Part shown: positions 49,301-60,100 of the stretch, one piece after another | Numbering within the stretch: position 1 is the stretch's first letter | How the letters are laid out: each line of letters opens with the position of its first letter | Source: Nicotiana tabacum | Lineage: Eukaryota > Streptophyta > Magnoliopsida > Solanales > Solanaceae | Length of the DNA stretch: 64,000 bases | Assembly (NCBI RefSeq): GCF_000715075.1 | Contig: NC_134095.1 | Span: 55,858,419 to 55,922,418 of the forward strand | Reading direction: 5' to 3' | Translations under genes and position numbers: made by a program | The notes under the pieces: generated by a model | Told to the model about the DNA's origin: nothing | Seen by the model: the letters and a program-made list of their open reading frames with translations, nothing else | The model's database searches: none

Positions 49301-49811
49301 CCACTCGGGATATCGAGTGACCCGAATGACCTTCGATTGCAACTGCTTGATCACTTCTTCTTTGATTTTTACACTCATTTCTGTTTTAAATTTCCTTAGT
49401 TTTTGCTTGACCGGAGGGTATGCCGGGTCAGTGGGTAGTTTGTGAACCACTAAATTGGTGCTCAATCCAGGCATATCATCATAGGACCATGCAAAAACAT
49501 CTTTGAATTCCCTGAGAGTTTCGATCAATTCTGTTTTGACATTTGGCTCAATGTGGATGCTAATTTTGGTCTCTTGGATGTTATCAGCGTCTCCTAGGTT
49601 CACAGCCTCAGTGTCATTTAGGTTAGGCTTGGGTTTCTCTTCAAATTGGCACAGTTCTCGGTTTATTTCTTCGAAGGCTTCCCCTTCGTCACATTCGGAT
49701 TCATTATCCCAAACGACCTCTTGCATCATTGAGTCAGATTCAGATTGATTTATTAGGCTAGGTCGAAGATCCGCTGTGCATGCCATGTCATTAGGACCAG
49801 TAAAAAGAGAA
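46334..49811 (-). CDS. pol: Ogre pol: RT, two RNase H domains, integrase
   Basis: Copies the element RNA and inserts the DNA. The open frame runs 49834-46334 (1,166 codons); the exon is taken to begin at 49811 after a predicted intron. Residue numbers are for the open frame. RT: VRVTRYPEW-like region near 170, CVDYRNLNKA near 195, MPFGLKNAGATY near 264, catalytic YVDD at 294-297. The first RNase H (about 435-545) lacks the usual catalytic Asp, reading LYLTVLENSFG. A second RNase H (about 592-715) keeps FFDGAAN, MVEYE, LGDSD and NEVADALA, as known for the Tat/Ogre lineage. Integrase: zinc module ending CHQCQ near 855, then catalytic Asp in MDVIG (887), Asp in TDNGA (948) and Glu in VEAANK (984). 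No stop interrupts it. This is the most intact gene in the window. Confidence 0.95.
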
Positions 49812-49993
49812 CTGTTCAGAAAGAAAAAGAACAAAACAAGAAATTAAAATGGGACAAAAGAAAAGAACTTTATTAAATTTGCAAGATAAAAAGGGTTCAC
49901 ACTTTTTACAAAACGAAAGTAAAATTGGGATCACACCCTTGAATACTCCGATCAAACAAACAAACAAACAAAACATTAATCAAAGCCTACTAC
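49812..49993 (-). other. Predicted intron between Ogre protease and pol
   Basis: 182 nt. Donor TTG|GTAGTAGGC at 49993 overlaps the protease stop codon; the acceptor is the pyrimidine-rich TTTCTTTCTGAACAG ending at 49812. Removal joins protease and RT in one frame and deletes the stop. An intron here is established for Ogre elements in legumes. Confidence 0.8.
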
Positions 49994-51660
49994 CAAGACT
50001 CCCCTCGGACAGGAAGAGGAGTAACCGTCCAATTGTTGGTCTTGGCCTCAGGCCCCACAAATTGTATCTCTGCTCTGTTGGAACCTTCTCCAGCTTCCAC
50101 CATACTGACATCCGCAAATAGCCTCTCCAAACTCTGATTCAGGTCTTCATTTATACCGATCAAAGGTCTTCGAATCTTTGGGATCGCTGACCCCTTGGTA
50201 CTAGCTTTAACAAAAGACCTTGAGAGTCGTGGCACTGGTTTAGGCAGAGACCAGACCCTCTTCTTCATTTTTCGCGCTTGCTTCCTGTCTGCTGCGGTTG
50301 GTTTGAACCCCAACCCGAAAGTTTCCAGATTCTTAGGAAGGGAGACAGGTTGGACTATCCCTTGAAGTTCAACTCCTAGGCCTTTTCCCGGCACAAACCC
50401 ATTACCCAGCATTTCTGATACCATCATGACTGTTGCGGCAGCCACCCTAGGGTGCGGAATGATTTCTCCTTCAGAAATTTTGTCGGCCGACCCTGTATCG
50501 AGAATCTGGTAGACCCAGGGACCCTTGTCATCAGTGGTCTCTATGAAAGGCACAATGGTTCCGCCCATGGTGCGTGTTGTATCCTCGCCGTGCAACACGA
50601 CCTCTTGTCTTTCCCACTCGAACTTCACTGTCTGATGTAGGGTGGAAGGCACCGCTTTAGCTGCGTGAATCCAGGGTCGTCCTAACAGCAAGTTGTAAGA
50701 TACCGTGGCGTCCAATACCTGGAATTCCATGGTAAACAGGACCGGGCCAATGGTTAGTTCAAGCACAACATCCCCCACAGTGGCTGTTCCGTTTCCGTCA
50801 AACCCCCGGACACAGATGCTGTTCTCCCGGATTCTTCCACGGTCAACCTTTAATTGGTCCAGGGTGGATAATGGACAAATATTGGCGCTTGAGCCGTTAT
50901 CCACCAATACTCGAGTTACTACCGAGTCTTCACATTTGACAGCTAGGTATAGAGCTTTGTTATGCTCCGTACCTTCCACCGGCAGGTCATCATCTGAGAA
51001 TGTTACCCTGTTCACCTCGAAAATCTTGCTGGCAATGGTTTCCAGGTGGTTTACAGAAATCTCACTGGGTACATGGGCCTCGTTCAATATCTTTAACAGG
51101 GCCCGGCGATGTTCCTCGGAATGGAGGAGTAATGACAATAGTGAGATCTGGGCAGGCGTTTTTCTCAGCTGCTCAACCACAGAATAGTCTTGCACTTTCA
51201 TCTTCCTCAGGAAGTCTTCAGCCTCTTCTTCTGACACTGGCTTCTTGGTTGCCACTGGGTTGGTTTTCCTTAACTCCACCGGAGCAAAACATCGACCTGA
51301 TCGAGTCAGCCCTTGTGCTTCACAACTGACTTCTTCCACCTGTTTTCCTTGGTACGTCACCACTGCTTTTTCATATTTCCAGGGCACAGCCCTGCTGTCA
51401 AGCATTGGCAGTTGGACCACCGGCTTTATGGTCACCCGTTCTCCACATACCCCTTTCAACATGACTGCCGGTGTGGGCAGGATCCCTGGTATTACCAACT
51501 TGCTTGGCTCGGGTTTGCTTGCTATGACGGACGGGCTCTTCCCCCATATTACTACCGGCTTGACGCCTTTTTCCTGCGACTGTACATTTGTTCCTCCACT
51601 GGTTAAGACTTCTTTTGGGGCAGCTGGATCATCATCAATGTTTGTGAGGGTTTTCTTAAT
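49990..51660 (-). CDS. pro: Ogre protease with G-patch-like tail
   Basis: Processes the polyprotein. The frame is open from about 51660 to the stop at 49990; the first Met is at 51498 (MVIPGILPTPAVMLKG), but the frame is more naturally a continuation of gag. The aspartic protease site VLVDNGSSANICPLSTL is near residue 198 and YNLLLGRPWIH near 268. Near residues 358-395 a glycine-rich segment, NGFVPGKGLGVELQ then FGLGFKPTAAD, looks like a G-patch domain, known beside protease in some retroelements. A basic stretch (RKQARKMKKRVW) follows. A one-base frame change separates it from gag, and its 3' end runs into the predicted intron. Confidence 0.85.
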   Translation of the reverse strand: MKKTLTNIDDDPAAPKEVLTSGGTNVQSQEKGVKPVVIWGKSPSVIASKPEPSKLVIPGILPTPAVMLKGVCGERVTIKPVVQLPMLDSRAVPWKYEKAVVTYQGKQVEEVSCEAQGLTRSGRCFAPVELRKTNPVATKKPVSEEEAEDFLRKMKVQDYSVVEQLRKTPAQISLLSLLLHSEEHRRALLKILNEAHVPSEISVNHLETIASKIFEVNRVTFSDDDLPVEGTEHNKALYLAVKCEDSVVTRVLVDNGSSANICPLSTLDQLKVDRGRIRENSICVRGFDGNGTATVGDVVLELTIGPVLFTMEFQVLDATVSYNLLLGRPWIHAAKAVPSTLHQTVKFEWERQEVVLHGEDTTRTMGGTIVPFIETTDDKGPWVYQILDTGSADKISEGEIIPHPRVAAATVMMVSEMLGNGFVPGKGLGVELQGIVQPVSLPKNLETFGLGFKPTAADRKQARKMKKRVWSLPKPVPRLSRSFVKASTKGSAIPKIRRPLIGINEDLNQSLERLFADVSMVEAGEGSNRAEIQFVGPEAKTNNWTVTPLPVRGESW

Positions 51661-53447
51661 TCTCCTCCCTCACACACCAACTCAATCATGTGAGTTTCGT
51701 GGTGCGCTGGCAGTGGGTTTTGGTTGATGTTGGGAGCCTCCGGTGTCTGGACCTCGATCTTATTGGTGTCAATAAGATCCTGTATGGCATGCCTTAACTT
51801 CCAGCACTTCTCGGTGTCGTGCCCGAGCATCCCTGAACAGTATTCACAACTGATTGAACGATCCAAATTCTGAGGCGGGGGATTTGGTTCCCGAGTATGG
51901 ACAGGACTAACCAAACCTAATTTCCGCAGCTTGTGGAACACAGCGGTGTAGGTTTCTCCCAGTTCGGTGAAGGTTCTTTGCTTCCGCAACCTGTCATTTC
52001 TGGCATCTGGATTTCCCCGGAAACCTGCCCCTGAAGGATTTCTATATGCCCTTGGTGGAGGGCAAGTGTTTTGTGGTGGTGCATATATGTTCTGGGGAGC
52101 CGGTGCGCGCCATTGTGGGCGAACCGGAGGCTGAGTGTATACCTGGGCTTGGTGTACGGAACAATGTGGTTCTCGAGGTGGATAGAAATTTTGTGGTGGG
52201 TTGTATGGGTAGTTTGACCTGTGAGGCCTGGGTTGGTTGTAGTGCGGCCTGCCAGCCCTGGACCAACTGCCTGCCTCGATCGCGGCAACCTCTTCTTTCT
52301 TTCTTCTTAACGCACCTCCCGTGCCGCTTTGAATAGCCTGGGTTGTGACCTTAAGTGCCGAATAGTTTACGATCTTGTCCGACCTCAAACCTTCTTCTAT
52401 CATGACCCCTATTTTGACCACCTCGTTGAAAGATTTTCCAACCGTTGTCACCAAGTGACCAAAGTAGGTTGGATCCAATGTCTGCAAAAAGTAGTCTACC
52501 ATCTCTCCCTCTCTCATGGGAGGATCGACCCTAGCTGCTTGTTCTCTCCAGCGGAACCCGAACTCGCGGAAACTTTCCCCGGGTTTCTTCCCAGTTCTCA
52601 GTAACGTGAGACGGTCAGGAACTATCTCCAGATTGTACTGGAAATGACCTGCAAAAGCCTGCGCCAGGTCATCCCACGTGTACCACCTGCTGAAATCCTG
52701 CCTAGTATACCATTCCAGTGCAGATCCGCTCAGACTTTGGCCGAAATAAGCTATCAAAAGCTCATCCTTGCCTCCTGCCCCTCTCATTTTGCTACAGAAT
52801 CCCCGCAAATGTGCCATGGGATCATCGTGCCCTTCATATAAATCAAACTTGGGCATCTTGAACCCAGCCGGGAGTTGGACATCTGGGAAAGGGCACAGAT
52901 CTTTGTATGCCACGCTGACTTGATTGCCCAACCCGTGCAAGTTCCTGAAGGACTGCTCCAGGCTTTTGAACTTTCTTAACACTTCATCCTGTTCAGGGGC
53001 CTTAACCGGCTTCTCAACCTCTGCCGGTATTTCTAAATGGGGATTGTAAGCCTGTGGTTCCGGTGCGTGGAATGTAGGCTCAGGGGGATAGTATTGTGTA
53101 TCGTGAGCCTGAAACAATGGCTCACTGGTCGTTCGCTGCAAAGGGGCTGATGCAGGTCCCACAAAAATGGGGATATTGGGTGTTGGGAGAGGTTGATGGG
53201 GTGGTGGAGCTTGGGAATCATGAGGGCTTCTTTCTTGATGATAGAGGGGATTTGGGCGGCTTGTGGAAGGGCCAGAGTGAGGGTACTCCGGCACGTGTCC
53301 CAGTGTCTCAGGGCTCTTTTGCGTTTTGGCCAGGGCTAGCTGCATTGCATGCATCTCTAGTCCCATCCTTTCAATCTTTTCCATTGCCTCTTTTAGCAAC
53401 TGGCTCATCGGCCTTTCTTCCTCATTACTATTCTCTGAAGTAGTCAT
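51603..53447 (-). CDS. gag: Ogre gag
   Basis: Capsid/nucleocapsid precursor, 614 codons. Start at 53447 (MTTSENSNEEERPMSQ). The first 60 residues can form a short helix or coiled coil (LLKEAMEKIERMGLEMHAM); a Pro/His-rich linker follows; the retrotransposon gag core lies at about 190-360 (MPKFDLYEGHDDPMAHLRGF, then SALEWYTRQDFSRWYTW and FREFGFRWREQAARV). A Tyr/Pro-rich region precedes a zinc knuckle, CEYCSGMLGHDTEKCW, near residue 550, with five instead of four residues before His. The last dozen residues are out of frame relative to protease: a one-base shift near 51655 brings the stop at 51603. Confidence 0.93.
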   Translation of the reverse strand: MTTSENSNEEERPMSQLLKEAMEKIERMGLEMHAMQLALAKTQKSPETLGHVPEYPHSGPSTSRPNPLYHQERSPHDSQAPPPHQPLPTPNIPIFVGPASAPLQRTTSEPLFQAHDTQYYPPEPTFHAPEPQAYNPHLEIPAEVEKPVKAPEQDEVLRKFKSLEQSFRNLHGLGNQVSVAYKDLCPFPDVQLPAGFKMPKFDLYEGHDDPMAHLRGFCSKMRGAGGKDELLIAYFGQSLSGSALEWYTRQDFSRWYTWDDLAQAFAGHFQYNLEIVPDRLTLLRTGKKPGESFREFGFRWREQAARVDPPMREGEMVDYFLQTLDPTYFGHLVTTVGKSFNEVVKIGVMIEEGLRSDKIVNYSALKVTTQAIQSGTGGALRRKKEEVAAIEAGSWSRAGRPHYNQPRPHRSNYPYNPPQNFYPPREPHCSVHQAQVYTQPPVRPQWRAPAPQNIYAPPQNTCPPPRAYRNPSGAGFRGNPDARNDRLRKQRTFTELGETYTAVFHKLRKLGLVSPVHTREPNPPPQNLDRSISCEYCSGMLGHDTEKCWKLRHAIQDLIDTNKIEVQTPEAPNINQNPLPAHHETHMIELVCEGGELRKPSQTLMMIQLPQKKS

Positions 53448-53758
53448 GCTTGTTGCTACTGGTCCTTTGGATCTGGTTTGGTATGAATGTGTTGCCAGAA
53501 TTCTTTAACAACTAACTGTCTGGTATCAGACAACAACAAACTTTGTTAGTGTTAGAGCTTAACAGATTTGATCATAACACATAGAGGATGCAGTGCACCT
53601 AGGCAGTTAATCGTTTCTACATGCTTTGCCTCAAACAACATACGTCATCCCGGTTTGCTCATTCATCCCTTTTTTTTAAAGTACTTTGGGAAACCCTGTG
53701 TTTTATTTTGTATTTTTATTTTTATTTATTAAAAGCGGTCGAATCTTATGGGGATTGC

Positions 53759-53797
53759 CTACGTATCACGTCCCCGCGTGAATCAGACCAGGCGTAG
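53759..53797 (-). other. Two-stem structural motif, copy 3
   Basis: Plus strand: CTACG (53759-53763), TA, TCACG (53766-53770), loop, CGTGA (53777-53781), ATCAGACCAGG, CGTAG (53793-53797). It sits in the 540-base spacer between ORF1 and gag, roughly 195 bases after the ORF1 stop. Confidence 0.75.
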
Positions 53798-53990
53798 TTC
53801 TGCCTTAAAGTAAAGAAACACACAATTCTTGTGAAATCATTGAATTCATTCTCAAAATTTTGCTATTACAAATTACATCAAGCAAGGAATAGCAATAGTA
53901 CAGACTCCACGGTTTTAAAATCGGTTTAACGAAAAAGAAAACAACATATGGAAAAACAACCAAAGCCAAATAAACAGGACTTGACCAAAA

Positions 53991-56035
53991 CTAATTCTCC
54001 AATTTAAGGGGCCGCGAGGCATCATCCGGCCTTTTCGCGGCTCTAGGTGTAAGGTCTCTTTGCAAACTCTTCAACTCGTTCATAATCCGGCGGACGCAGC
54101 CCATGATGGAAACAAGGAGGGTCTTCCGAGGTGTTCGCTCATATGCCAAGCATTTCATGTAGATGTAATGCCCTATTTCATCAATCCTTCCCTGGATGTT
54201 GTCCCTTTCTGTGAACAAATGCCTTATCTGTTGGTTCTTCAATCCCAGTGTTTGCGCATTGTTGGCAAGCTGATCCTGGAACATCTCCATTTGCCTTTCC
54301 ATTCTGGTCATTGCATCGTAATATTGCCTTCTGTCGGCTTGGGCATTTCGTGTTTGCTTGAGGATCCTTTCTCGAAGAGAGGCATTCGTTTCCCTTAATG
54401 TCCCGATGCTCAGTTCATACTCCCTTATGACTTGTTGCAGGCGCTGCCTCCGAGCCATCGCACCCTTTGCCCACTTGGTTCGCAATTTTGCTGTGCTGGC
54501 CCTGGCTTTTTCCAAATCTTCCTGGCATTCCGCAACCTGATCTTTTAACCCTGCTATCAATCTTTTATCTGCCCGGCTTCCTAGCTGGCTATTAGCCTCT
54601 TTTTTCATTCTCCGGATCTGAGCTTTGAGGATCTCGCCTTCTCTGATTAACTTGTTCTTTTCTCCCTTGTGGGCAGCAGACTGTAATTGGCACTCAAACT
54701 TCATATCCTGAACTTGTTGCTTCAGTTTGCCTGCTTTGACAAGATATTCCTGCTCTTTGGCCAACCAGCCCCACTGTTCTTGTGAAGATTTGGCAAATTC
54801 TTGCAGGTGAGGTCTTTTGGTCGGTCTTCCAGATGATGTCTCCCCTTTGTACCAGGCCTGATACCCGGGCGAAACTTCCCCTTTTGCCCGATTCATTACA
54901 CAAGTATTTGCTTCTAAGTATTGACATTGGCTCCAAATTTGACGAACCCTTGCTTCAGGAAACTGGCCGTCGGGACTGATCTCGATTACCTGGATGCTCA
55001 GATCCTCATCTTTCGGCACTATCTGATACCTCCCAAGTTGCCTTAAAACCCGATGCGGCGCGTATGGTTGAATACTTTTAAGTCCCATTAAGAGAAAATG
55101 GGGCCTGGCTGCTGGCATGTATATGACTTCGTCGATCGGTAGCCACCCTAGCGCCCACTGTATTTGACTGGCGTTGAGGGTATGGAAATATGAGGTCCAT
55201 GCTATAACTCCTTCTGGTAGGTAGGTTTCATCAACTCTGGTATAGAACTCCTCTATGCAGGTCTTTCCAGCGGATCCATGGCTCAGAAACTGGGCTCGGT
55301 GACATAGGTGTTCGATCATCCACATTTGCAACAACAAATTGCAACCCTCGAAAAAGCTTCCTCCGGCTTTGCAAGAAGTGAGTGCCCGGAATATATCAGA
55401 TACTATCATGGGCGCCAACGTACTATCACTCCGTGTGAGCAACGTACTGACGACCCCTGCTATCTTTATGTCAATATTCCCATCTTTTCTTGGGAATACT
55501 AGTAGTCCTAAGAAAGTTATCATGAAAGCAATTCGTCTATGTTCTTCCCACTTTTGGCGATTACCTTTGCTGCACAACTGGTTTTCTGGCTTGTCGAATC
55601 CTCCTATGTGACCATATCTTTGATATATGAAACTCATGCTGCAAAAACTTTTGCCAAGTCAGGGTTATGAATTGTTCTGACTATCTTTAAGGAGTCCAGG
55701 AACCGGTGTACTGCTACAGCTCTTGGAGCAATCAGATATTTGTGCCTCAGAGGAGTCTCAGTGCTGCCGATATACCCTGCTATTTCTTCTAAAGTTGGGG
55801 TAAGTTCAAAATCTGAGAAACGGAAGACATTGTGCGCAGGATCCCAGTGGGGGACTAGTGCCCTTATGATATCTCCTCGTGGCCTGATATCCAACAAACT
55901 CGTGAGGCCTTTCAGATACTTCTTGATTTCGTCATGCCCCTCTTTGCCCAAATCATTCCACCAGAGCCGCAATTGGAGGGGAATTTTATTCATGATTGAA
56001 AAGGGTTCATTCGGAATCGTGCTCATTCTGCACAT
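53991..56035 (-). CDS. Ogre ORF1 protein, frameshifted
   Basis: Extra protein encoded upstream of gag, a mark of Ogre elements; its function is unknown. Two frames, 56035-55634 (133 codons) and 55637-53991 (548 codons), overlap as ATGA, most simply explained by a one-base indel in a single ORF of about 680 residues. The N-terminal part (LRLWWNDLGKEGHDEIKKYL, VPHWDPAHNVFRFSDFELTP, TLEEIAGYIGS) resembles the DUF7745-type plant mobile domain, from memory. From about residue 285 of the longer frame to 500 it is a long coiled coil rich in Gln, Lys, Glu and Arg. Start taken at 56035; another Met lies at 56002. Confidence 0.8.
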
Positions 56036-56286
56036 TTATTAATAAGATTTTAACAAACGACACTTATCCTGATAAAAACAAAAATATATGCGATTTTTTG
56101 TGAATTTTGAATTTTCGTATATATATATAAAAACTTTCTAAAGAAGTCAATAACGGAAAATATTTTGGATTTTTGTTTTGAAAACTGGGAGCCTGAAAGG
56201 ACTTTTCTAGACCTTTAGCAAGATAAATACTTTTGCCACAAATAAGGATATATATACATTTTGAAGTAAAGCAAAACTTTTGAATT

Positions 56287-56327
<41 letters not shown>

Positions 56328-57148
56328 TTTGCAACAAATAATAAAAGTAAAGACAACACAAGACTCTTTTTTATTATTATTTTCATAAAAAAAACCATTT
56401 TAAAAATAAGATCTTTTTTTTTTGATTTTTTATGACAAGACAAACTCTATATTTCTATTGATATTTTTTTTTTTTTTTTTTGAAAAAAAACCGAACAACG
56501 ACTTCTTTTTTTTCAAAATTTTGGCAGAGTTTTGACAGTAAACAATCAATTCCTAACCGTTATTTCCCTTTTTTTTCACAATATTCCAAATATTCAAACA
56601 CCGGTCAGCATGCGGGCATGAGACAAATAAATGCACGGAAAACAATAGGATGCGTCAGAATGGCCTTTTCATATCAGGTTGCTAGTCCTAGACGGACCCA
56701 ACCCCTGTGTTGAGTCCCCTAAGTCATATGCAACATGATGCAAATAAGCGTTCCTACTAGGGATCCGGCATGAAGTCACGTTATTCTATGTTCAAAACTT
56801 GGGTCGGTGTTCTAGACAGTGTACCCGAACGGACAACTCGAGTTGAGGAAGGAGCTCCTTTCCGGGAACCAAAAGGCCAGCCGGCTTAGAAACTTTCCGA
56901 ACCTCTTTTATTTAGGGTATGACACTAACAGAATAGGGAGTCTCAACCAGTGAGCACATCCCCGGAGGTAAGAAGAGAAAGGTTTCGGCACAGTTTATAT
57001 ACAGTTCAAATAATATCAAAGCGGTAAAAGCAGCATTTAGCACATTAGGCTCAGGACATGTAATAATCAGATAATAAATAAAGCCAAATAATAACAATTA
57101 TTCTAAGCTCGAATTCTTAACCCTGAACCAGTGGTTCTGGGTTATAGT
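56036..57148 (-). other. Ogre 5' leader between primer site and ORF1
   Basis: About 1.1 kb without a credible gene. It contains poly-T and AT runs, including an (AT)n microsatellite at 56291-56320, and unrelated short frames. As the leader of the genomic RNA it may hold packaging signals; none can be named from sequence alone. Confidence 0.6.
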
Positions 57149-57166
57149 TCCCCAGCAGAGTCGCCA
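57149..57166 (-). promoter_or_regulatory. Ogre primer binding site
   Basis: TGGCGACTCTGCTGGGGA on the minus strand, four bases inside the LTR edge at 57171. This form is common in Ogre/Tat elements and differs from the iMet type used by C1-C3. Confidence 0.85.
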
Positions 57167-57170
57167 GAGC

Positions 57171-60100
57171 TGTCACACCTCCTTTTGCCGCGCCCGAGGG
57201 GCGCAGGGGGAGTTTTTTTCCAATTAAAGGACAATCGAAACGGGATTGGTTTAATTATTTCAGAGTCGCCACTTGGGAGATTTAGGGTGTCCCAAGTCAC
57301 CAATTTTAATCCCGAATCGAGGAAAAGAATGACTCTATATCATGGTCTGCGTACCAGAAATACGGATAAGGAATTCTGTTAACCCGGGAGAAGGTGTTAG
57401 GCATTCCCGAGTTCCGTGGTTCTAGCACGGTCGCTCCACTGTTATATTCGGCTTGATTATCTGATCTTATACAAGTGTGAACTTATGTGCAAAATTTAAC
57501 TTTTAACCGCTTTTATCATTTACTGTTTTTATCAAGAATTGCAACGTTGTGAAAACATATCTTGAATCACGTTGCATCAATGCACCCGTGATTGTTGACA
57601 TATTTTGACTCGGCTGAGATTTGGATTTGGGTCACATAAATGTGCACCCGAATTAAGGAGAGTAAATTATTAAGACGTGCCTAAAGCAACTAGCGTATTT
57701 GTTGTTTTGGGTAAGGCCGAAAAGTTCGCTAAACGACCTGTCCCGAATTCTAAGTGTTTTAATATATATACAGTTGGAGGGCCCCGTAGTTGTGTACATT
57801 TTTTATTTGGCGAGGCTCATCTCAAGTTTTTTTTTTAAAATGAAACTGCAACGTCATGGACACGCATCTCGAACCACGTCACAATCAATGTACCCGTGAT
57901 TAGAAACACATTTCGACTCCGTTGAGAATTGGATTTGGGTCACATAAATGCGCACCCGAGTTTAAGAAGGTAAGATTTATTAAGGCGCGTCCTAAAGAGT
58001 CTAACGTATTGTTATTTTTAGGAGAGTTGTGAGATTTGCTAAACAACCCGTCCTGGAACCTAGATGCTTTGATAATACACATTTAAACAAGGGCCCCGCG
58101 TCTGTGCGTTTTGTTTATTTTCATCGAGGCTCATCTCGTTCTTTTTTTTTTTTTTTTTTAAAAGGATATCCTATAACACCTACGTTTCTCGTCGTGTTTG
58201 TCTTTATCAATTGAAAACAGTAGATAGTCCTAATTAATTAAATGCTTGCAAGTTGTTTGTAATGACATTCAGAAAAGCTAAAAAAAATTCAGAAATGAGG
58301 TTGTATGTACAGTCAGCCGAACAAACAATTATAGGCCCAAATCCAGCCCATGCGTGATAGGCCAGACCTGGGCCTCTGCCTGTTCTACGCGGGCCTACTT
58401 GGTTTGCTTCGATTTGGGCTCGACCTTCATGAGGTTGAGGCCCTGAACTGATTCTTTGTTTTGTGAAATGAGTTTATCAATTTATGTGACAATATGGCAA
58501 AAGGAGAAAGAACTTTAACTAAAACGGATAGCTTTCCTATTTGGCCTACATTAGAGAATATACTACACCATCAGACTAAGTCTGAAATACAACTTATTAC
58601 ACTGGGCATATTTTCACCTAGCAGTATACATACAAGGCTAGCATTCGTTAACCTACATTGATATGCTTAGTATGTAGGCTGCTTCTATTGTCCAAACAAA
58701 AATGTAACTATTTCATGACATTCAGAGTAACAGTTCATGTACATATATAAAAAAACAATCTGCAGGTCCTCTCTTTTGCATTCATGCTCAAACTTTCAGT
58801 TACATTTGTGGTATTAATTGTGTACCAGGTATGGAGGACAAAGAAGGAAGGAATGGTCAGCTGGGCAGTATGCAGTAAACACAGCAACAACAGATACACA
58901 GCAACAACACAGCAACAACCAACTGAACCAAGTGTTTTCCACAGCCACAGACAACCAACAATATCTCCCAGAATACAAGGACTAGCAGATAGTCGAAACC
59001 GAGCCAGCAATCCCAGGAAAGAGTAAGGAAATAACAGTAGTAACTGAGGGTTCAAATGCAGTAAAACTAACAGTTCAACAACCAACAACCAACTCAGCCA
59101 ATGCAAGCAACAGAACTTGGCCAAGACAGCTTTGACCAATATGCACTCTTGTACAACTTTCAGGCAGTGTTTGGTTACAATGTCTATTGGAAACTACCTT
59201 GTGTTTACGCTATTGTGATTTGGGACTCACTAGACCTCTCTTCAGACTAAAGTTTTTTTCTTTCTGAAGACTCAAAAGTCCAGCCCTCTTTAAGTTATCA
59301 AAATGGCTTATTTATAAGCCGAAAACCAGTGCAGTTAAGCTGCCTTTTTTTGCTGCAACTTGCAGCCTGCCCATACTCTTTAAAGCCCATGCCTAAGCAT
59401 CTTTTGGTGTCAGCCCCCTTTATTCCCACGCCTGGTTTTGTTTAATCAGGAGTTATGGGCATCATTTTTTATTCAATTTAAGTCCCATACTCTTATGTCT
59501 TGTTCCCCATTGGCATTAATTTAATCCCAAATTAGTACCCTACTTGTCAGCTCATTTAAACTAATCATTTTTGTTCTTTGCAAACCCCAGACTACCCCTG
59601 TTAAACCCTGGTTATCACTGTCTTGACCCTTTGCAGCATCAGGGCATTTTTGAACTGATGAAAGTTCAAATTCAGGACTGCCTAGACTGAACCTTTCAGT
59701 CATTTTTCAATGCAAACAAACTATTTCAAACAATGCTGGGGCCTTCAATCAGTGGCAAAGTATCAATTAGTCATGCGACATTATTAGCTCGTTTGATTCA
59801 TTAGTTATAGAAACTAATCAACGACATTTATCGAGTCGACTATACTAATTATAGCAGGTAATAATCAGTCGCTCACATAAACAATATGTTCAGGGACTTA
59901 AAGGGCATCAGACAATTTTGTGTTCAATTACTGGGAACCTATATAAGTTTATTCATTTGACGACTAATCTAATCGAACATGTTCATCACAGAATACATTC
60001 AAATCATACACAGAAAACAATTGACCAAATAAAAGGTCTTTACAGAGATGAAAGAAATCCAAAAAAAAATAACAAAATAACAACCAAACACAAAGAGATA

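Noticed and set aside
48000..53500. Many plus-strand frames opposite Ogre pol and gag
   Set aside because: They are shadows of the intact minus-strand genes.
58735..59139. Hydrophobic minus-strand frame rich in Leu
   Set aside because: It lies in the poorly conserved interior of the Ogre right LTR, has no homologous frame in the left LTR, and its hydrophobicity follows from CAA/CAG-rich DNA on the other strand.
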